Assembly: GCA_914767715.1 (NCBI GenBank)
Contig: OU612070.1
Coordinates: 17,007,501 to 17,071,500, forward strand
DNA length: 64,000 bases
Direction: 5' to 3'
Origin: Membranipora membranacea
Lineage: Eukaryota > Bryozoa > Gymnolaemata > Cheilostomatida > Membraniporidae
The position numbers and the translations under genes are program-made. Positions 1-23,700 of this stretch are shown here, piece after piece; position 1 is the stretch's first letter, and each line of letters begins with the position of its first letter. The notes below the pieces were generated by a model. It was not told where the DNA came from. It did not search any database and was given only the letters and a program-made list of their open reading frames with translations.

Positions 1-87
1 AATGATATGTCTGCCAATAGTGGCTATTGGGGGTGGGGGTGGTGTATGTATTCCTGAAAATCTACACTTACTTTTTATATTTACACT

Positions 88-170
88 AGTTTAAGCACAT
101 TGGGTGGGGAAAATGGTTTATAATGAAATGCTGCTACCAGCTATCCGACACAGTTTAAGCGCTTAAACTA
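88..170. repeat. Foldback element, family F1, deleted copy
   Basis: Starts with AGTTTAAGC at 88 and ends with the palindromic AGTTTAAGCGCTTAAACT at 152-169. The internal part (ATAATGAAATG, CCAGCTATCC) matches the copies at 29455-29592 and 62568-62693. The left arm appears internally deleted. It lies in the intron upstream of the first visible EGF exon. Confidence 0.6.
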
Positions 171-201
171 TATTTACACCTACAATCTTTCATTTTGATA
201 G

Positions 202-11365
<11,164 letters not shown>

Positions 11366-11916
11366 ATCATTGGTAAGCTTGTGTATATATCCTTCATCTA
11401 AAAATATTATATAATATAATATATAATATATAATATTATTCTTGATATACCTCATGGTCTTATTATATGCACATTGACTTCAATATGCTTGATCAGTGAA
11501 TAAATATAATAAATAAATAAATCGCTCAGTAAAACTTCCCCACAACATAGCCCATAAGTCAAATATCTATATAAGAGAAATGATAATACATGCTGGTTGC
11601 AAAACCTTTCGTAGGAGTTGTCCCCTACTGTTAAAACACTTAACATCACGTCGTGATTTATTTTATTATTTATTATTTATTTCAGGGACCTAACACTGAC
11701 TCTGACCGCGGATGAAGGAGCAGATCTAATCTGTAACTCATCAACCAACATATCTATCTTATATTTTATCTTCAGCAACCACAAAACCAAAAAAAATTCA
11801 CGTAGCTAGAATGTAGAATGCAGCGAGACCAATAACATGTGATACTCTTACTGTTATATGACGATTGATTATTTATAACCGGTGACTATGTTTTTTCTTT
11901 ATCAATCCGAAATAAA
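11366..11916 (+). promoter_or_regulatory. 3' UTR of the EGF-repeat gene with probable UTR intron and poly(A) signal
   Basis: A good donor (GTAAGC at 11373) lies seven bases after the stop codon and a good acceptor (TTTATTTCAG) ends at 11685, so the UTR is probably spliced. AATAAA at 11911-11916 is the likely polyadenylation signal. An alternative donor (GTATAC near 11346) would read into an open frame of about 40 codons in the 11686 exon, so a second C-terminus cannot be excluded. Confidence 0.55.
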
Positions 11917-13185
11917 GCTCCCGTTATGCATTAATGAACAGTCTATTTATTTCACAACACAATAATACTTTAAATAAACACTGATCATTTCCCTATATGG
12001 TGAGGTCATAGCGTCCAAGAAATGATAAACGCTTTATAGATTTGAGTTCAAACCATATCACTGAAGCATTGAGATAGATGGAGGATCAAGGAGAATTACG
12101 CCGGAATAAAAAAATAAGGCGAGGATCATTTGTGTTACACAATGTATTGAATTGCATGAAAAAAATTTGTTTACAAAGGAAATATGAAAAGATGCTGAAA
12201 AAAAGTATGGGAAAAAATGATATATACTAACGCTTCTTGATCGAAGAGTACTCTTTGGGTTAGGAAAATTTATATTGAATACTGATGCAAGCAAAACCTG
12301 AACATATGAAGGCAACATAATATGATATAATAATATTAATATCTATGATATATATAATAATAATCTGGAAATTGCTCAAATCCATGCAAATCTAACTGGC
12401 TTTCTAAAAAGCGAAACAATGTGATGATTTCTGTGACCTCGTCTTGAGGTAGTAAACAATAAATCTACATAACTGCTTTCCTCTGCACTGAATAACAGCA
12501 GTGAAATTTTATCTGGATATGCGGAGCCGATACCATCAAATAATATTCTAATATCAGTCTGAGAACTGTGTAAATGGCACATATGTTAGTTTTTTGGTTG
12601 GCAAGAACAAAACAACGCATAACCATTACAAAAAGCGGGTTACCTTTGTCGTTAACTCCTTCAATGTGACCTCCAAATTTTACCTGATAATCAATAGTTA
12701 CTCAAGGATGTTTCATTGTCAAATCTTTTTGGATGTTTCCTCAAGATGTGATATCATGGGTTTACCTGTAATATCTCTATATGAATACAATTGCAAATAT
12801 TGCAAACCATTTTCCACTGCATTGACCAATCAGTCGTTGCATATATCTTTGAAATATCATTGCATCTTCCTTGTTTTCAATTTTTGGAAAAAGGAGAACA
12901 TCTCGTACCACTCACCAGCATGCGGATGAATATCAAATTTTATATTTGTCTATGTATCATCTGTGTACATGTACAACAGAAAGACCATTGGGTAGGGGCT
13001 GGCGGGTCACTGATATATGTTATAGATTATTAGATTATATATTATAATCAGTGTTCTGAGTGAGTGGGAACTAGTTGGAACTGAATTCCCGCCAAAAAAT
13101 ATAGAGGGGGGGGACATTTAGCACACAATTCCCACTGGATTGTGTTCAAAACAGTGTCAAGTTGTCTTTTTTGACCTGATATAAA

Positions 13186-13327
13186 TCATACTATTACAGT
13201 GGGCTCGAACCCACAACTCCTAGTGCCGCAGGAGTTGTGGGTTAGAGCCCCACTGGGGGAGCTTTCATTGTTGATTGTTCCAGCCCCCAGCACCCTCGGG
13301 TGTATACCTCTCCTCATACTATTACAG
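13186..13327. mobile_element. SINE-like insertion flanked by a 14-bp target-site duplication
   Basis: TCATACTATTACAG occurs at 13186-13199 and again, identical, at 13314-13327, framing a 114-bp insert. The insert carries a hairpin of about 24-bp arms (CAGTGGGCTCGAACCCACAA and its near complement). It also holds a tRNA B-box-like string, GGTTCGAGCCC, on the minus strand. A 14-bp direct duplication is typical of retroposition. A foldback DNA element with a long duplication is the alternative. Confidence 0.65.
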
Positions 13328-13862
13328 ATCCATCTTTCTGCATAATTTGATCTAGGAATTGCAAAACATTTTCAAAACAATTTTCAACCCAGAGAGTAGA
13401 GTACCCGCAAAGAAAAAAGTCCACATGGACCACTGATTATGATCCATTCATATGTATGATAGGGGCTTTGAGTTGCATTTTCTATCCCAGAAACCAATGT
13501 TCAAATATGGAGTTGCCCTACCTCATTTGAAAATGGCATGCTCATTCCTAGTCATTGCCCGAAATCCTGGCATACCCCCGTCAAAGATTTGAGATCTGCA
13601 GCACGATTTCTTATGACCTACAAATAACCTTGAAAATGCTGGGAGCTGCTGTGAAGGAAAATTACTAAATCAAGTAATTTACTAGAGTACAATCAATGAA
13701 TTGACATAGATGCAAGACATAATTATTCATAGGACTACCAGGAAAGTTTTTACCCACCAAAAGTTCAGTAGTTATATGTAATTGCTGATGAATAGTCGGC
13801 CTAGGAAGGGAAATATGGACTTGTTTGTAGCTGCAGTTCATTCAATTCAAGCACTGGTCTGG

Positions 13863-13960
13863 TTAAAGAGCTCTAACTCCGGTGGTTCAGTGGCATTACA
13901 TTATCATCTCCCCCTATGATAATGTAATGCCACTGAACCAGCGGAGTTAGAGCTCTTTAA
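13863..13960. repeat. Long foldback with 44-bp arms
   Basis: TTAAAGAGCTCTAACTCC at 13863 starts an arm of about 44 bp. The arm is repeated in reverse complement at 13917-13960 with one or two mismatches and a ten-base loop. The flanks also share ACTGG-type sequence. Confidence 0.85.
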
Positions 13961-14755
13961 CTAGCACTGGACTGGTGACTGAATGAGTGAGTACTTGAAT
14001 TGAACTTATTATGAGATGAAAAGAACTGAACTGGGTATTCAATCGTCCAGACCAAGGAGTTAACAGGACTTGTGTATAAAATACATAATACTATTGCTAC
14101 TACTAACTACTGTACTCACTCTGAATCATTGCAGGCCCTGAATAGTGAATTGCTAAATCTGCACAAAAACACTCTCACCCTCCAGTCCTTCCTAGTAGTG
14201 CCTTTTTACTCCTCCTTGATAGTACACTACAGTACATTGTGGTGTTGTTGGTTATACATAGCACAGTCACAGCTCAGGCCTACCCGGTCACTATTCCATT
14301 GAATATATTGCCTTCTAAAACCTACGATTGCGTGACAATGTTTGAGTCCTTTTGTGATCACTTTCTCTTGAGATGATCCACTAAATCTGACTGGCTCAGT
14401 TGCAGGGCTGTGACTGTGCTGTGTAACAGTCCCATGGCAATGCTGTGCTAGTTTCGGGTGCCAATGTATAGAATGCAAGTTGGAGTTACAATGTGTGAAG
14501 TGATGTGAGGCCGTTACCTTTGGGGGCTTGCAAGCAGTAAGCTTGTCGAGAAAGCTTGTTAACTCCGAGCTATTGAGTAAGGATTTTCCCTTACCTAGGT
14601 TCTCTCGAGTGTCAGGTCTCTATTTAGGAGGGTTTATCCCTATCTTGCCCGTTCCTAAGCAAGAATTGACGAGCTCTGTCATGTTTCCTTTCTGCACATC
14701 ATTTATATTTATTATAGTAAAGAACAAAAAGAAGAGAGATTTTTAATGCTACAAC

Positions 14756-17700
14756 ATGCATCGCTGTAGCCTAGTGTTACGTCAGATAGTGACACCTTCC
14801 TACAGGTTGTCTCCAGTCTCCATATCAAGTAAGTCTGTTAACATTGTGAGAGAAAATACATGTCTTGAATTCTGACGCCGGACCATTATTCAGACCATCT
14901 GGTTTAAATGACTATATTACTGTTGAAGATCATGGGTTACAGTCCACAGGACATAGTGGCCCATACCATCAGCAAACTGTAAACAATTTTGGCACTTTAC
15001 ATGACAGCCATTATTTATCTGTCAACATGCTATCTTTTAGCGATTGGCGCCAAATAGAATTTAAATGCTTGCAGACAACACAAAAATGGCACGTTTGCCT
15101 TATTTGTGAATCATATCTTTCTTCCTGCTTTCATACTATGACTGTTCTTTTGTAGCTAATGTGAAAATCGATTTGACATTCACAAAGCTGTTGCCCGCTG
15201 CTGGTGTTGGATCATATAATGTGACATCTGTCAGAGATGGTTCTTTCTTCACAAGAAGTGAGTGAATGTGTTTAATAGCCCTCAGATAAGGAAGAGTGGA
15301 AGCAACTTCCTCATATATATCTGAAATTGCTGCTGGGACCTAGACCTAGGTCTCAATTTGCATTGTGTGTACAGTGTATTTCTGTATCAACTTATTATAT
15401 TGTGGTATTATTGTATCATTTGAGTAAACATTTGATGTTAATATGTCTGCATATAGAGCGGCCCAATGTGTTCCACTCTTTGGTCGGTAGAAAAATAGTT
15501 CATATTTATTTTTATATTTATTATTTCACAATCATATCATGCTAAATTTAGTCTCGGTTATTCCTAATAATTATTTATTGTAAAATTTAAAATTTCACGT
15601 CGACTTCCCTCTCTTGTTTTCAGTGACCGGTAACCAGCTATGGGATGGTGTCACAAGCGTCTCAAAGGCTGGCCAAAAGAAAGGCCGAGCAAAAACTGCT
15701 AAAAGGAGAGTTCAGCTATACAAGGGAAAGAGATTTGGATGGAGTAAGTTTATAACAACAGACTTTTAATTAAGAGAGAGACATAGTTTTGTTATATGGT
15801 TACTAAATAGGCCCACAGTACTAGTAAATTGTACAGCTACGTGAGGCTTGTCTAGTCCCAATGCCAAGTGTCCTTTACTGTATGGAGTTTGTGGTTAGTT
15901 AGTGGCATGATAACATGGACTTAACTTACTCCATCAGTGGCTGAACACTGTGAACACTGCTATCCGTATGATGCTAATTTTGGATGGCTGTATCAAGTGC
16001 AATCCTATCGCTCCCATTTTTATCCAGTATAAGAGTTACTCAGCATTCCCTCTCTTGTACTCTTTAATCTCTTACTATAATTGTTCTGGTGTTAAAGGGA
16101 ATGCTTTTGTCCGCCCTCGATGATACCTGTTGGACATATATTACCTCTAACTATCATATCTTGTAGCTAGGGAAGGCAAAGTGCAATTCCCCGGTCTGAA
16201 CGCTCGAGTTATAGAGCAAAACAAAATGCCTGCTATACACACTATTCCACACAAAGAAGATGCTCTAGAGGAGCTTATCAAACTCAGGAATGATGCAATT
16301 CGGGTCAGTATCTTAACCGATTCACCTTTGTTATTTTGACCAAGTATCCCTTAATTGTTTTTTTTTTCAGGTTATCAAGTCAATTATTAAATGGAGTTCG
16401 AACTTTGTTCTTTGCGAATATCAATCTGATGTCGCATCGTCGGAATATCCTTAGACCAAGTTAGGTCCATTTGCCTGTATTGGAGTTGATCCCCCTCAAC
16501 TGTTCACACTGCACCACGTATCCAGTGGAAGAGTGCAACTGGAACGCAGCCAAACTGGATAAAACTTAATCTAGAATATCGCTGCCATGCCCTATCTAAC
16601 ATATATTAGGCAAATATTGATATTATATTTTTTCACTAAAAACTCCTATTCACCCATGCGTTTCAAAAACTATTCCTTGGTGTAGTTTATGTTAGTTACC
16701 CTTTCTTGACTATATTGATTTGACGATAAAACAGTTAAGTATTGTTTTAATGTATTTCCGCTGGTTCAACATAACTTTGATGCCTAATTTAGAGAGTACG
16801 CAGGAAATACTGGCCTCTGGAGAGAGGATGGAGTGGAGGTAAACGACATGGAATGTCTGCTGGTAAACCCGACCCTGCTAACGGATGTAAGTAATAATAT
16901 ACCTACCCCACATTCTGTCCCTGAGTTACGCTTCATATTTGGCTAGCGTGATACCGAGATCTAATTTGCTTGCATCTGGAATTGCTCTTCTCTGCTGTAG
17001 CAGTAGTGGGGGAGCAATTCTGAACGTAGGTAATCTGGATCAAACTTTGTCTAATATTTAACCCACATTTTGTCTCTGACTTACACTTGATATTTGGACA
17101 GCGTGATTTATAGATCCAGGTATGATAATCGGTGCTGGTTCAAAGGGCTCTTCAGCCATGGACTTACCATATAGGCCTGTAACATTCCCCATATCACTTG
17201 TGGTAAGGATGTATATTTAACAAACAACAAGACATGTAGTTTTCACTCTTATCTTACTGTTAAGTTTGGAATTGCAGATGACTTTGAAGGTTTTGACTCG
17301 CGGATACTGCGGATTAAGATGGTATCGCATATGAGTGCCAGGCAGGGTAGAAAGGGCTCATTCTGGGCGCTCGTTGCCGTTGGTAACGGTCAAGGTCTTG
17401 TGGGAGTGGCTAAAGCTACAGGCACTTCTAGCCCAGCCACCATAAGAAAAGTAAGAATAAGATTAAGACCTGATTAATAATTTTCTCTTTGGTGAATTGA
17501 AGAAATATGTTGAGCTTAGTCTGTGAACATAATCACTGTCATTTTTGTGCATCTCATGGAACCATAGACCGAATGTGTGGAAAACCTGTAACATTATTCA
17601 TCTAAATTGTTTCAAAACCAACTGAGCGACTACAGCAGTGCTAGTTTGTTCCCTGGCCTTTTTTAAGATCAGGGAGATCAGGCTTTTTTATTGATATTGA

Positions 17701-19677
17701 TTGTTATTATTCCCAACGCAGGCCAAGAATACAGCTGCCCAGCAGTTACAATATATAAATCTCAAAGATCAGAGAACATTGTGGCATAGCTTCCATGAGC
17801 AAAACGGTGCTACTAAAGTGTTTGCAGAGCCCAGGCCTGAAGGTAGGTGCTGCTACAATCGACTAGTGTATACACTTCATGTCTAGCAGGGTGCTATCTG
17901 ACTAAATAATTCACACAATGTACAGTGATTCCAGTGAGCCTATATTAAAATATTGCCTCAATGTTGAACTTATATATTTTGTTAAGTTTTACCAGGGAGT
18001 TTCAGACATAACCTCCCTGACGCTACAGGTAATAATTGTAACAATCTAATCAAATTTGGAGTTGCCTTCCTATTGCCATAATTGGTCAGAGAGAAGACAA
18101 CTTGATCATAAATACATACTGTAGAGGGTTTACAGAAGTGAGTTTTGGACATGTCCCAAAACTCACTGCTTACACGGGAGTGTCTATCTTTTGTGAGAAT
18201 AAGTTTCACTCAGCACATCACCACTTTCGTTCCAATACAATGCGCCAAGATACTGTTTACATTAGATATTTTGGAGTGCAGATCTTTGTTTCTCCAAGAA
18301 TGTACACTCCAGCTAGCGATATTTGATTGTTGGGGCCCCTCTTATCCTTTTATATTATGATTTACAGGGTTCGGCGTCGTGTGCCACAGAGCTCTCAAAA
18401 CTTTATCTGATCTGATCGGTATCAAAGATATGTACTGTAAAAGTGAGGGAAGGACTAAGAACATCATCAATATTACAGATGCCTTCATCAGAGGCCTAAC
18501 CAACATGGTAAGTGTGTAGTGATGGGTAATGTGGTTGTAAAAGAATCAGGTTTTAGGTATTATTCTAAAGTTCTCAGTCTAATTATTATTTAAGATGAGA
18601 ATGTACTAAGAAGATACTGCATTTATTTATTTTTTTTATGTTATCATGGAAATCGTTACTCATTAGTAATTTCATAATCACTTAAATTTGATGCAAGTTA
18701 TCTCTATGCCACATTATTTGCTTGTTTATTGTAAAATGCGTAAAAGTGATCAGTTTCATAATTCTTTAACACCTGGCTTAAATTTCTTGTATGCTGAAGA
18801 AATAGATATTAGCTTTTCAGCTAACATTTTGTCCAAATCTAAGCGGCAAACCTATGTTCCAATCAAAGTAGCTTTATACCTCTTTTTAGGAGACACATCA
18901 AGAACTGGCGGACAAATCTAAGTATTATGTGGTGGAGCTGAGCCATGACCACAAAGTTCCCACAGTACTCGCTGCTCCAAGTGATGGTGAAGTCGTAGAA
19001 AAACCCATAGAGAACTTTGACATGGAACGACATTACATGAGTAAGTCATGGTGTTCTGAATCATTGATTCACGTGATATATTCTGTGGTAAGGTCGTACG
19101 GAAGTGTGGCAGTACCTTAGATGTTTGTAGTGCCCATGTCGCATTGAGTGGTGCTGTAGTTCTCAATGCCACCAAGATTACAATGTTATCATGTGTTCAT
19201 TAGCTTTGTCATGCGGCTTATTTCTTGTAGCCATCCCCCAGGCCCAACTCCCTAATTTCAGAATTGAATATATGTGGTTACATCATACTCTTTGCGAAGA
19301 TACTTAGGCTACATGAAGTAATTCTCAAACTATCATTTAAAGATAGCTAGGCAAGGGGGTATCGCATGAACAGTAATACCATAATTTATAACTTCGTAAA
19401 AAAAAGTCTCTCTGAACTTTCACAAGAGCTAAGTGAACATATAAAAACTTGGGAAGCAATTTATGTGACTCTGAAGGTATGTTTCTTTTATTTCTGAGAA
19501 TCTGAAGATTGAATTTGCTTATTTATTATTACAGAAGGGAAAACACGATTGAGAAAAGAAAAGTCGAAGCCATTCTATCACACTCAAGATGCTTACAAGA
19601 AATATGAACATCGCTGTTACAAAAAGAGACATCAGGACGCCATCGCTATCAAGAGGCTCGCCGGTACACATTACTGA
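14756..19677 (+). CDS. MRPS5: Mitochondrial small ribosomal subunit protein uS5m (complete, 10 exons, 417 aa)
   Basis: Coding exons: 14756-14828, 15156-15257, 15624-15743, 16167-16303, 16793-16886, 17278-17450, 17722-17842, 18368-18507, 18890-19040, 19535-19677; frames join exactly to 418 codons with the stop. Residues 1-24 (MHRCSLVLRQIVTPS..) are basic, hydroxylated and lack acidic residues, as in a mitochondrial targeting peptide. A lysine/arginine-rich linker follows (SKAGQKKGRAKTAKRR). Residues about 184-250 fit the S5 N-terminal RNA-binding fold (GSFWALVAVGNGQGLVGVA). Residues about 281-350 fit the S5 C-terminal domain (IGIKDMYCKSEGRTKNI). The length is close to the roughly 430 aa of vertebrate MRPS5. 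It acts in the mitoribosome small subunit, at the mRNA entry and decoding region. A second ATG at 14746 opens a seven-codon upstream frame overlapping the start, which could damp translation if transcribed. Confidence 0.95.
16451..16575. mobile_element. MITE-like element, family F2, copy A
   Basis: Begins TAGACCAAGTTAGGTCCATT and ends AAAACTTAATCTAGA, imperfect terminal inverted repeats. The interior carries GTGGAAGAGTGCAACTGGAA, shared with copy C. It lies in MRPS5 intron 4. Confidence 0.75.
16908..17107. repeat. Direct 46-bp duplication in MRPS5 intron 5
   Basis: CCCACATTCTGTCCCTGAGT at 16908 recurs, with several substitutions, at about 17062, and both copies end in CAGCGTGAT-like sequence. 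The two flank the F2-like element. Confidence 0.75.
16958..17054. mobile_element. MITE-like element, family F2, diverged copy
   Basis: GATCTAATTTGCTTGCATCT at the left and GGATCAAACTTTGTCTA at the right follow the F2 terminal repeats. GGAATTGCTC and GGGGGAGCAATTC form the internal arms. It lies between two direct copies of a 46-bp stretch in MRPS5 intron 5. Confidence 0.55.
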
Positions 19678-19935
19678 GTTATATGAGGGCTGCTACGGAG
19701 TTGTTCAATTCTCAAGTCTTGTACAATGCACTGCTGACTAAGTAACAATAGTAACTTGTCGCAAGGTGTCAGTTCCATATTTGCTGCCAAAATGTTTGAT
19801 AAAACCTTTTTGTGGATCAGGGACTATCAATGTTTGATATAAGAAAGTTTGATGTAAGATATGCTCAAAAGATGTAACAGTTTTTTGTGTTGTAGAATGT
19901 GTTATATTTCTTATAGCTGTGTCAAATTCACAAGA

Positions 19936-19941
19936 AATAAA
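19936..19941 (+). terminator. Poly(A) signal of MRPS5
   Basis: AATAAA about 260 bp after the MRPS5 stop codon, followed by A/T-rich and then G-rich sequence. A likely cleavage site lies just downstream. Confidence 0.65.
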
Positions 19942-19949
19942 GAATAATG

Positions 19950-20747
19950 TATCATAAATATTGAAAAAAGTGTGAAAAATTCAAAAATATTTGTATAAAA
20001 AAAGGAGAAAATAAGAGAGTGTGCGCGATGGGAGGTGGGGATGGGAAGAGAAGTACTGTATTATGAAGAATGTGCAAGTAAAATAAAAATGAGGAGTTGC
20101 TCCCTCATTTGATTTGTTGCAGAGTGAACTAGACAACAATACTATTAGTTTCATACCTTAGTAGTAGGGTCAAGTAACTAGATTTTTTCAATGAAACATA
20201 ATGTATGGAGTTGTGGCCCTTTGCAATACAAAGGGAAGCGACTTATATAGAAGCAAAGCAATAAGATATTACTTGATATACGAATGAGCCTGGAAGCATA
20301 TGAGATAGGAAGCTTTGTGGAGATATTGCACATTATATAATCTGAGAATGTTTTCAAAAAGCTGATATCACTAAAATACTGTAACTATGATTCTAATCGT
20401 AAAATACTGCTATGATGAGTACCTGGATTGGAAGACAACCAGCTTGTGTAATCATTATTGTGGAATGAGTAACAGTTTTACAGCCAGTAATACTGATCAG
20501 CACAGTGGAGACACGGGAAAAGCATCATCATTATCGCTGGACAAACACCTCCCAATAATAATATTGTACCTGATGAGCACTTACGAAAAACAGTGCGCAG
20601 AACTAGATGTTCATTACAGTAGTTCCTTGCTGGTAGAATCAGGCTAGAGAAGCCAATCTGATTAGTTTGGGAAAGACCAACCAATCAGAGCCAATATTTT
20701 CGTTAGGCTAGAGTCTCTCCACATTAAAAACACTCAATTGTTTGTAA
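19950..20747. other. Convergent intergenic region, 3' UTR of the UNC5-like gene
   Basis: MRPS5 and the UNC5-like gene end tail to tail here. No coding exon is seen. The minus-strand 3' UTR of the receptor must occupy part of it, but I find no canonical AATAAA for it. Open frames near 20387-20684 on both strands are unsupported. Confidence 0.5.
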
Positions 20748-23700
20748 TCAGCAGTGTTGGTTACATTTATGATTGGGCAGAGTCTCTAGGTAGAGTGTGC
20801 CGATGTGCTCCTCCACTTTCTCTGCCACATCCAGCCTGTTGATTTTCACAGCAGTAGCCACAAAGGATCGGATACAACCATGAGATTTCTCCTCCCATAT
20901 TTTTAGCAGCTCTTTTGTTGGTGAGGTGCTGTCTTCTAATTCCTGCAGAAAAGAAAAGGCTGAGCTTGCAATATTTCTCATCGTTGTCAGATTGTCATTA
21001 GCCATCTTGTGTCATAACTTTTTGTCATGACTTACATTGGCGTCTGGACAGACCTCTTGCATAAACCAAAAGTCTGATAGACTCGGAGGCATGTATATTG
21101 TGATGTTATACAATGCACCCAATTTTACATATTGTTGGGTCATGTTAAAGAGCTATAATAGTACAATGACCCCAATTTATACCAGCTGTGGTGGAAGGCA
21201 AGCTGCTCCACGACTTAAATCGGTCTGATGTAGATCAGTAGAAATCTAAACAAAGGCTTCTCCCTGCAACATGCCACTGCCGGGAATGGTTGGATGTGTT
21301 CCAAAGTTTGTCAAAACAAACTATCAAGTGGCTCGGATTATCTAACAATGCCACTTTCCGTTTCGATTTTCCAATCCATTATGAGAAAGTCTATTTCAAA
21401 GTCATATGCTATACCTGAATGTTATAATGTGAGAGACCTATTTCTTCAGCAAACTTTCTCCAATCATTTCCTTCATTGTGAGTTGGGTCCAGTAATAACA
21501 TCATATCCCATTTAAGTGTTTCTGGAAAAATGCTCCTCTTTTTTGTTGAGCCAGGTACTATACCATTGCTGGGCTAAAAAAAAAGAATGCAAAGTTAGAA
21601 ATACTGTTGCTAAAAAATATGTTCAAATTTATTGTATCCATATACAAAAAGAAGTGAGTGTATACCTTATATCTATGATTGCATCCTACAATAGAATCTT
21701 CTGAAATCAGCGTATTGTATCAGAATTCAATCGATTTAGGTTTGCAATGTCAATTTCCAAAAAGACTAGCTATCCATCTGGATCTCTCTTTGCAATCCTA
21801 AACAAGGCAATTGTGAATATCATTTAGTTTTAAGTTATTACAAAGTAAGTACCAAATTCTAAAAACACACAGTTGTAGGTCTCCTGTTTTAAAAAACAAA
21901 TATTTGACAGAAATGATTTAATCCATTACGCAACCTACAGGCCGATGTTTGTTGAGCTTTGCCTGTATCGTGACTTTGTGTCTTGGAGATGTGTTCCCAA
22001 TCTGCCAACCACAGAGTTCACACTCTGCAGCAGGAGAGTTGGTATCCTGATCTCTTAGAACGAGTGAGAGAGGATTTAGGTTATCATGCCACACGTCATC
22101 GTATGATATCTGCAAATGATACAAAAATACAGAAGTATAGGCTTCCAATAGGTTGGGTTTGAGAAATTTAAATAAAGCACACTATATACTTGATGGCAAG
22201 CATGCTCGCAAAATATTGCTAGACTTATGTCTAATTATTTCACAATGTACAGTAATAACTATATAGGAGTCACAACTCAACTCAACTGGCAAAACGAATT
22301 GTTATCTACAAAATATTTTGTGTTCTTTTAACAATGCCACCATGTTTAATGAAGAAAACTTTCGCCTTTATGAATGCTTTAATAAACTCATTATAAATTT
22401 AACTGTATCTGTGACCAATTGTATCTGTGTTTAGTATGTTTGATCACAGTTTTAGTGAAGGTAAGTGAATACAGAATAGCCCTACCTGCTGATTGTTAGA
22501 GAACTCTGTTGCTGAATCACTTATACCTTCTACGCACAGTTTGACTGATTGTCCACTACCCTCTATATTCATACTGCCTGATGAGGATTCAACCTGCAAG
22601 GCAAGAAATCATATCATTCATTCAGGTAAGGAAAATTATGAGGAGTTGTGCCCTCTCTCGACACATGGACATAACTCTCATTTCATCTTGTTTTTGGAGA
22701 CTTTAGTTTAGATAAACCACAAGTGTAATCCATAGTCTATAATATATCCATAGTTTTTGTTTGATTCGATTCCTTTGTCTAATGATTCCCAAATCACAAC
22801 AACACTAGTTTTCACAGTTGACTAGTAAATACATTACAAAATCATCTGTACTGATAAATTGAACCATGGATTGAATGTTATACTGCCTCTACCAACATCC
22901 ATTAAAATGGTATGTTTAGACAAGCCTGCAATAGTCATTAACTTAGGCCCAGTCTTATCTGTCAAAATGATTGCATTTACTTAACATCAATGATCCCTGA
23001 TTAATAAAGTATTCAAACCAGTTGCAAAAAAATTCTTTCTCATGAATAAGCTTCAAAGCTTTACCTGATCTTTCTGTTTCTGTTTGTAGTTGTTGACGCA
23101 ATAGACTGAGTAACTGGTAGGTGAGTTTTCTCGCGCTAGGGCTATAAGTTTTTTCTGTTTGTATGCTGTTCTCTTCTCCTTTGATACGCCCGACACACAG
23201 TACATCGTAAAGTGATTGATACATATATCCACTGTGTGCTTGTCTGAAAGTGTGAAAATCAAGTTGAATTAGCAGTGCTATAAAACTGACAGCTGTCTGC
23301 AGGTGGGAGCAGTAAAATCTTTGGTAAAATCCTAACATAGCTTAGTTGCCAGTTTTAATGGTGATGACTCAATTCCTGAGAGTAGATAAAATTTAATAAA
23401 AAGTAGTTGCAAGCAAGCGAGCAAAGCAGTGATACCACATGTTAGTTGTGTTAAGGCAGAAAATTAAATTTATTGGTGTAAAAAATTGGCCTTATAATCT
23501 CTTATCCTTTATTTGTCATAAAAGAAGACAACTTTGACCATCCTGTGCAAAAGTCGATTTAAGATATCTGTGATAAATTTGTGCATTACTCACTCAAACA
23601 AAACTCAGAAGTACCAGTCAAATCCTCATCTACATGCAAAAGTAAAGCTTAGCTTTCTAAGATTCTACTAGAAAATAACCCAAGCTTTTTTTGTCTTGGT

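Larger units (their letters stand above)
11917..14755. other. Intergenic region between the EGF gene and MRPS5
   Basis: No convincing exons on either strand. It contains AT-rich sequence, a SINE-like insertion (13200-13313) and a large foldback (13863-13960). The last few hundred bases should hold the MRPS5 promoter. An acceptor-like TTTATATTTATTATAG lies about 40 bp before the MRPS5 ATG. Confidence 0.6.

Noticed and set aside
13200-13260. tRNA gene, because of the GGTTCGAGCCC-like box
   Set aside because: The segment folds as one long hairpin, lacks a cloverleaf with acceptor and anticodon arms, and sits inside a short insertion.
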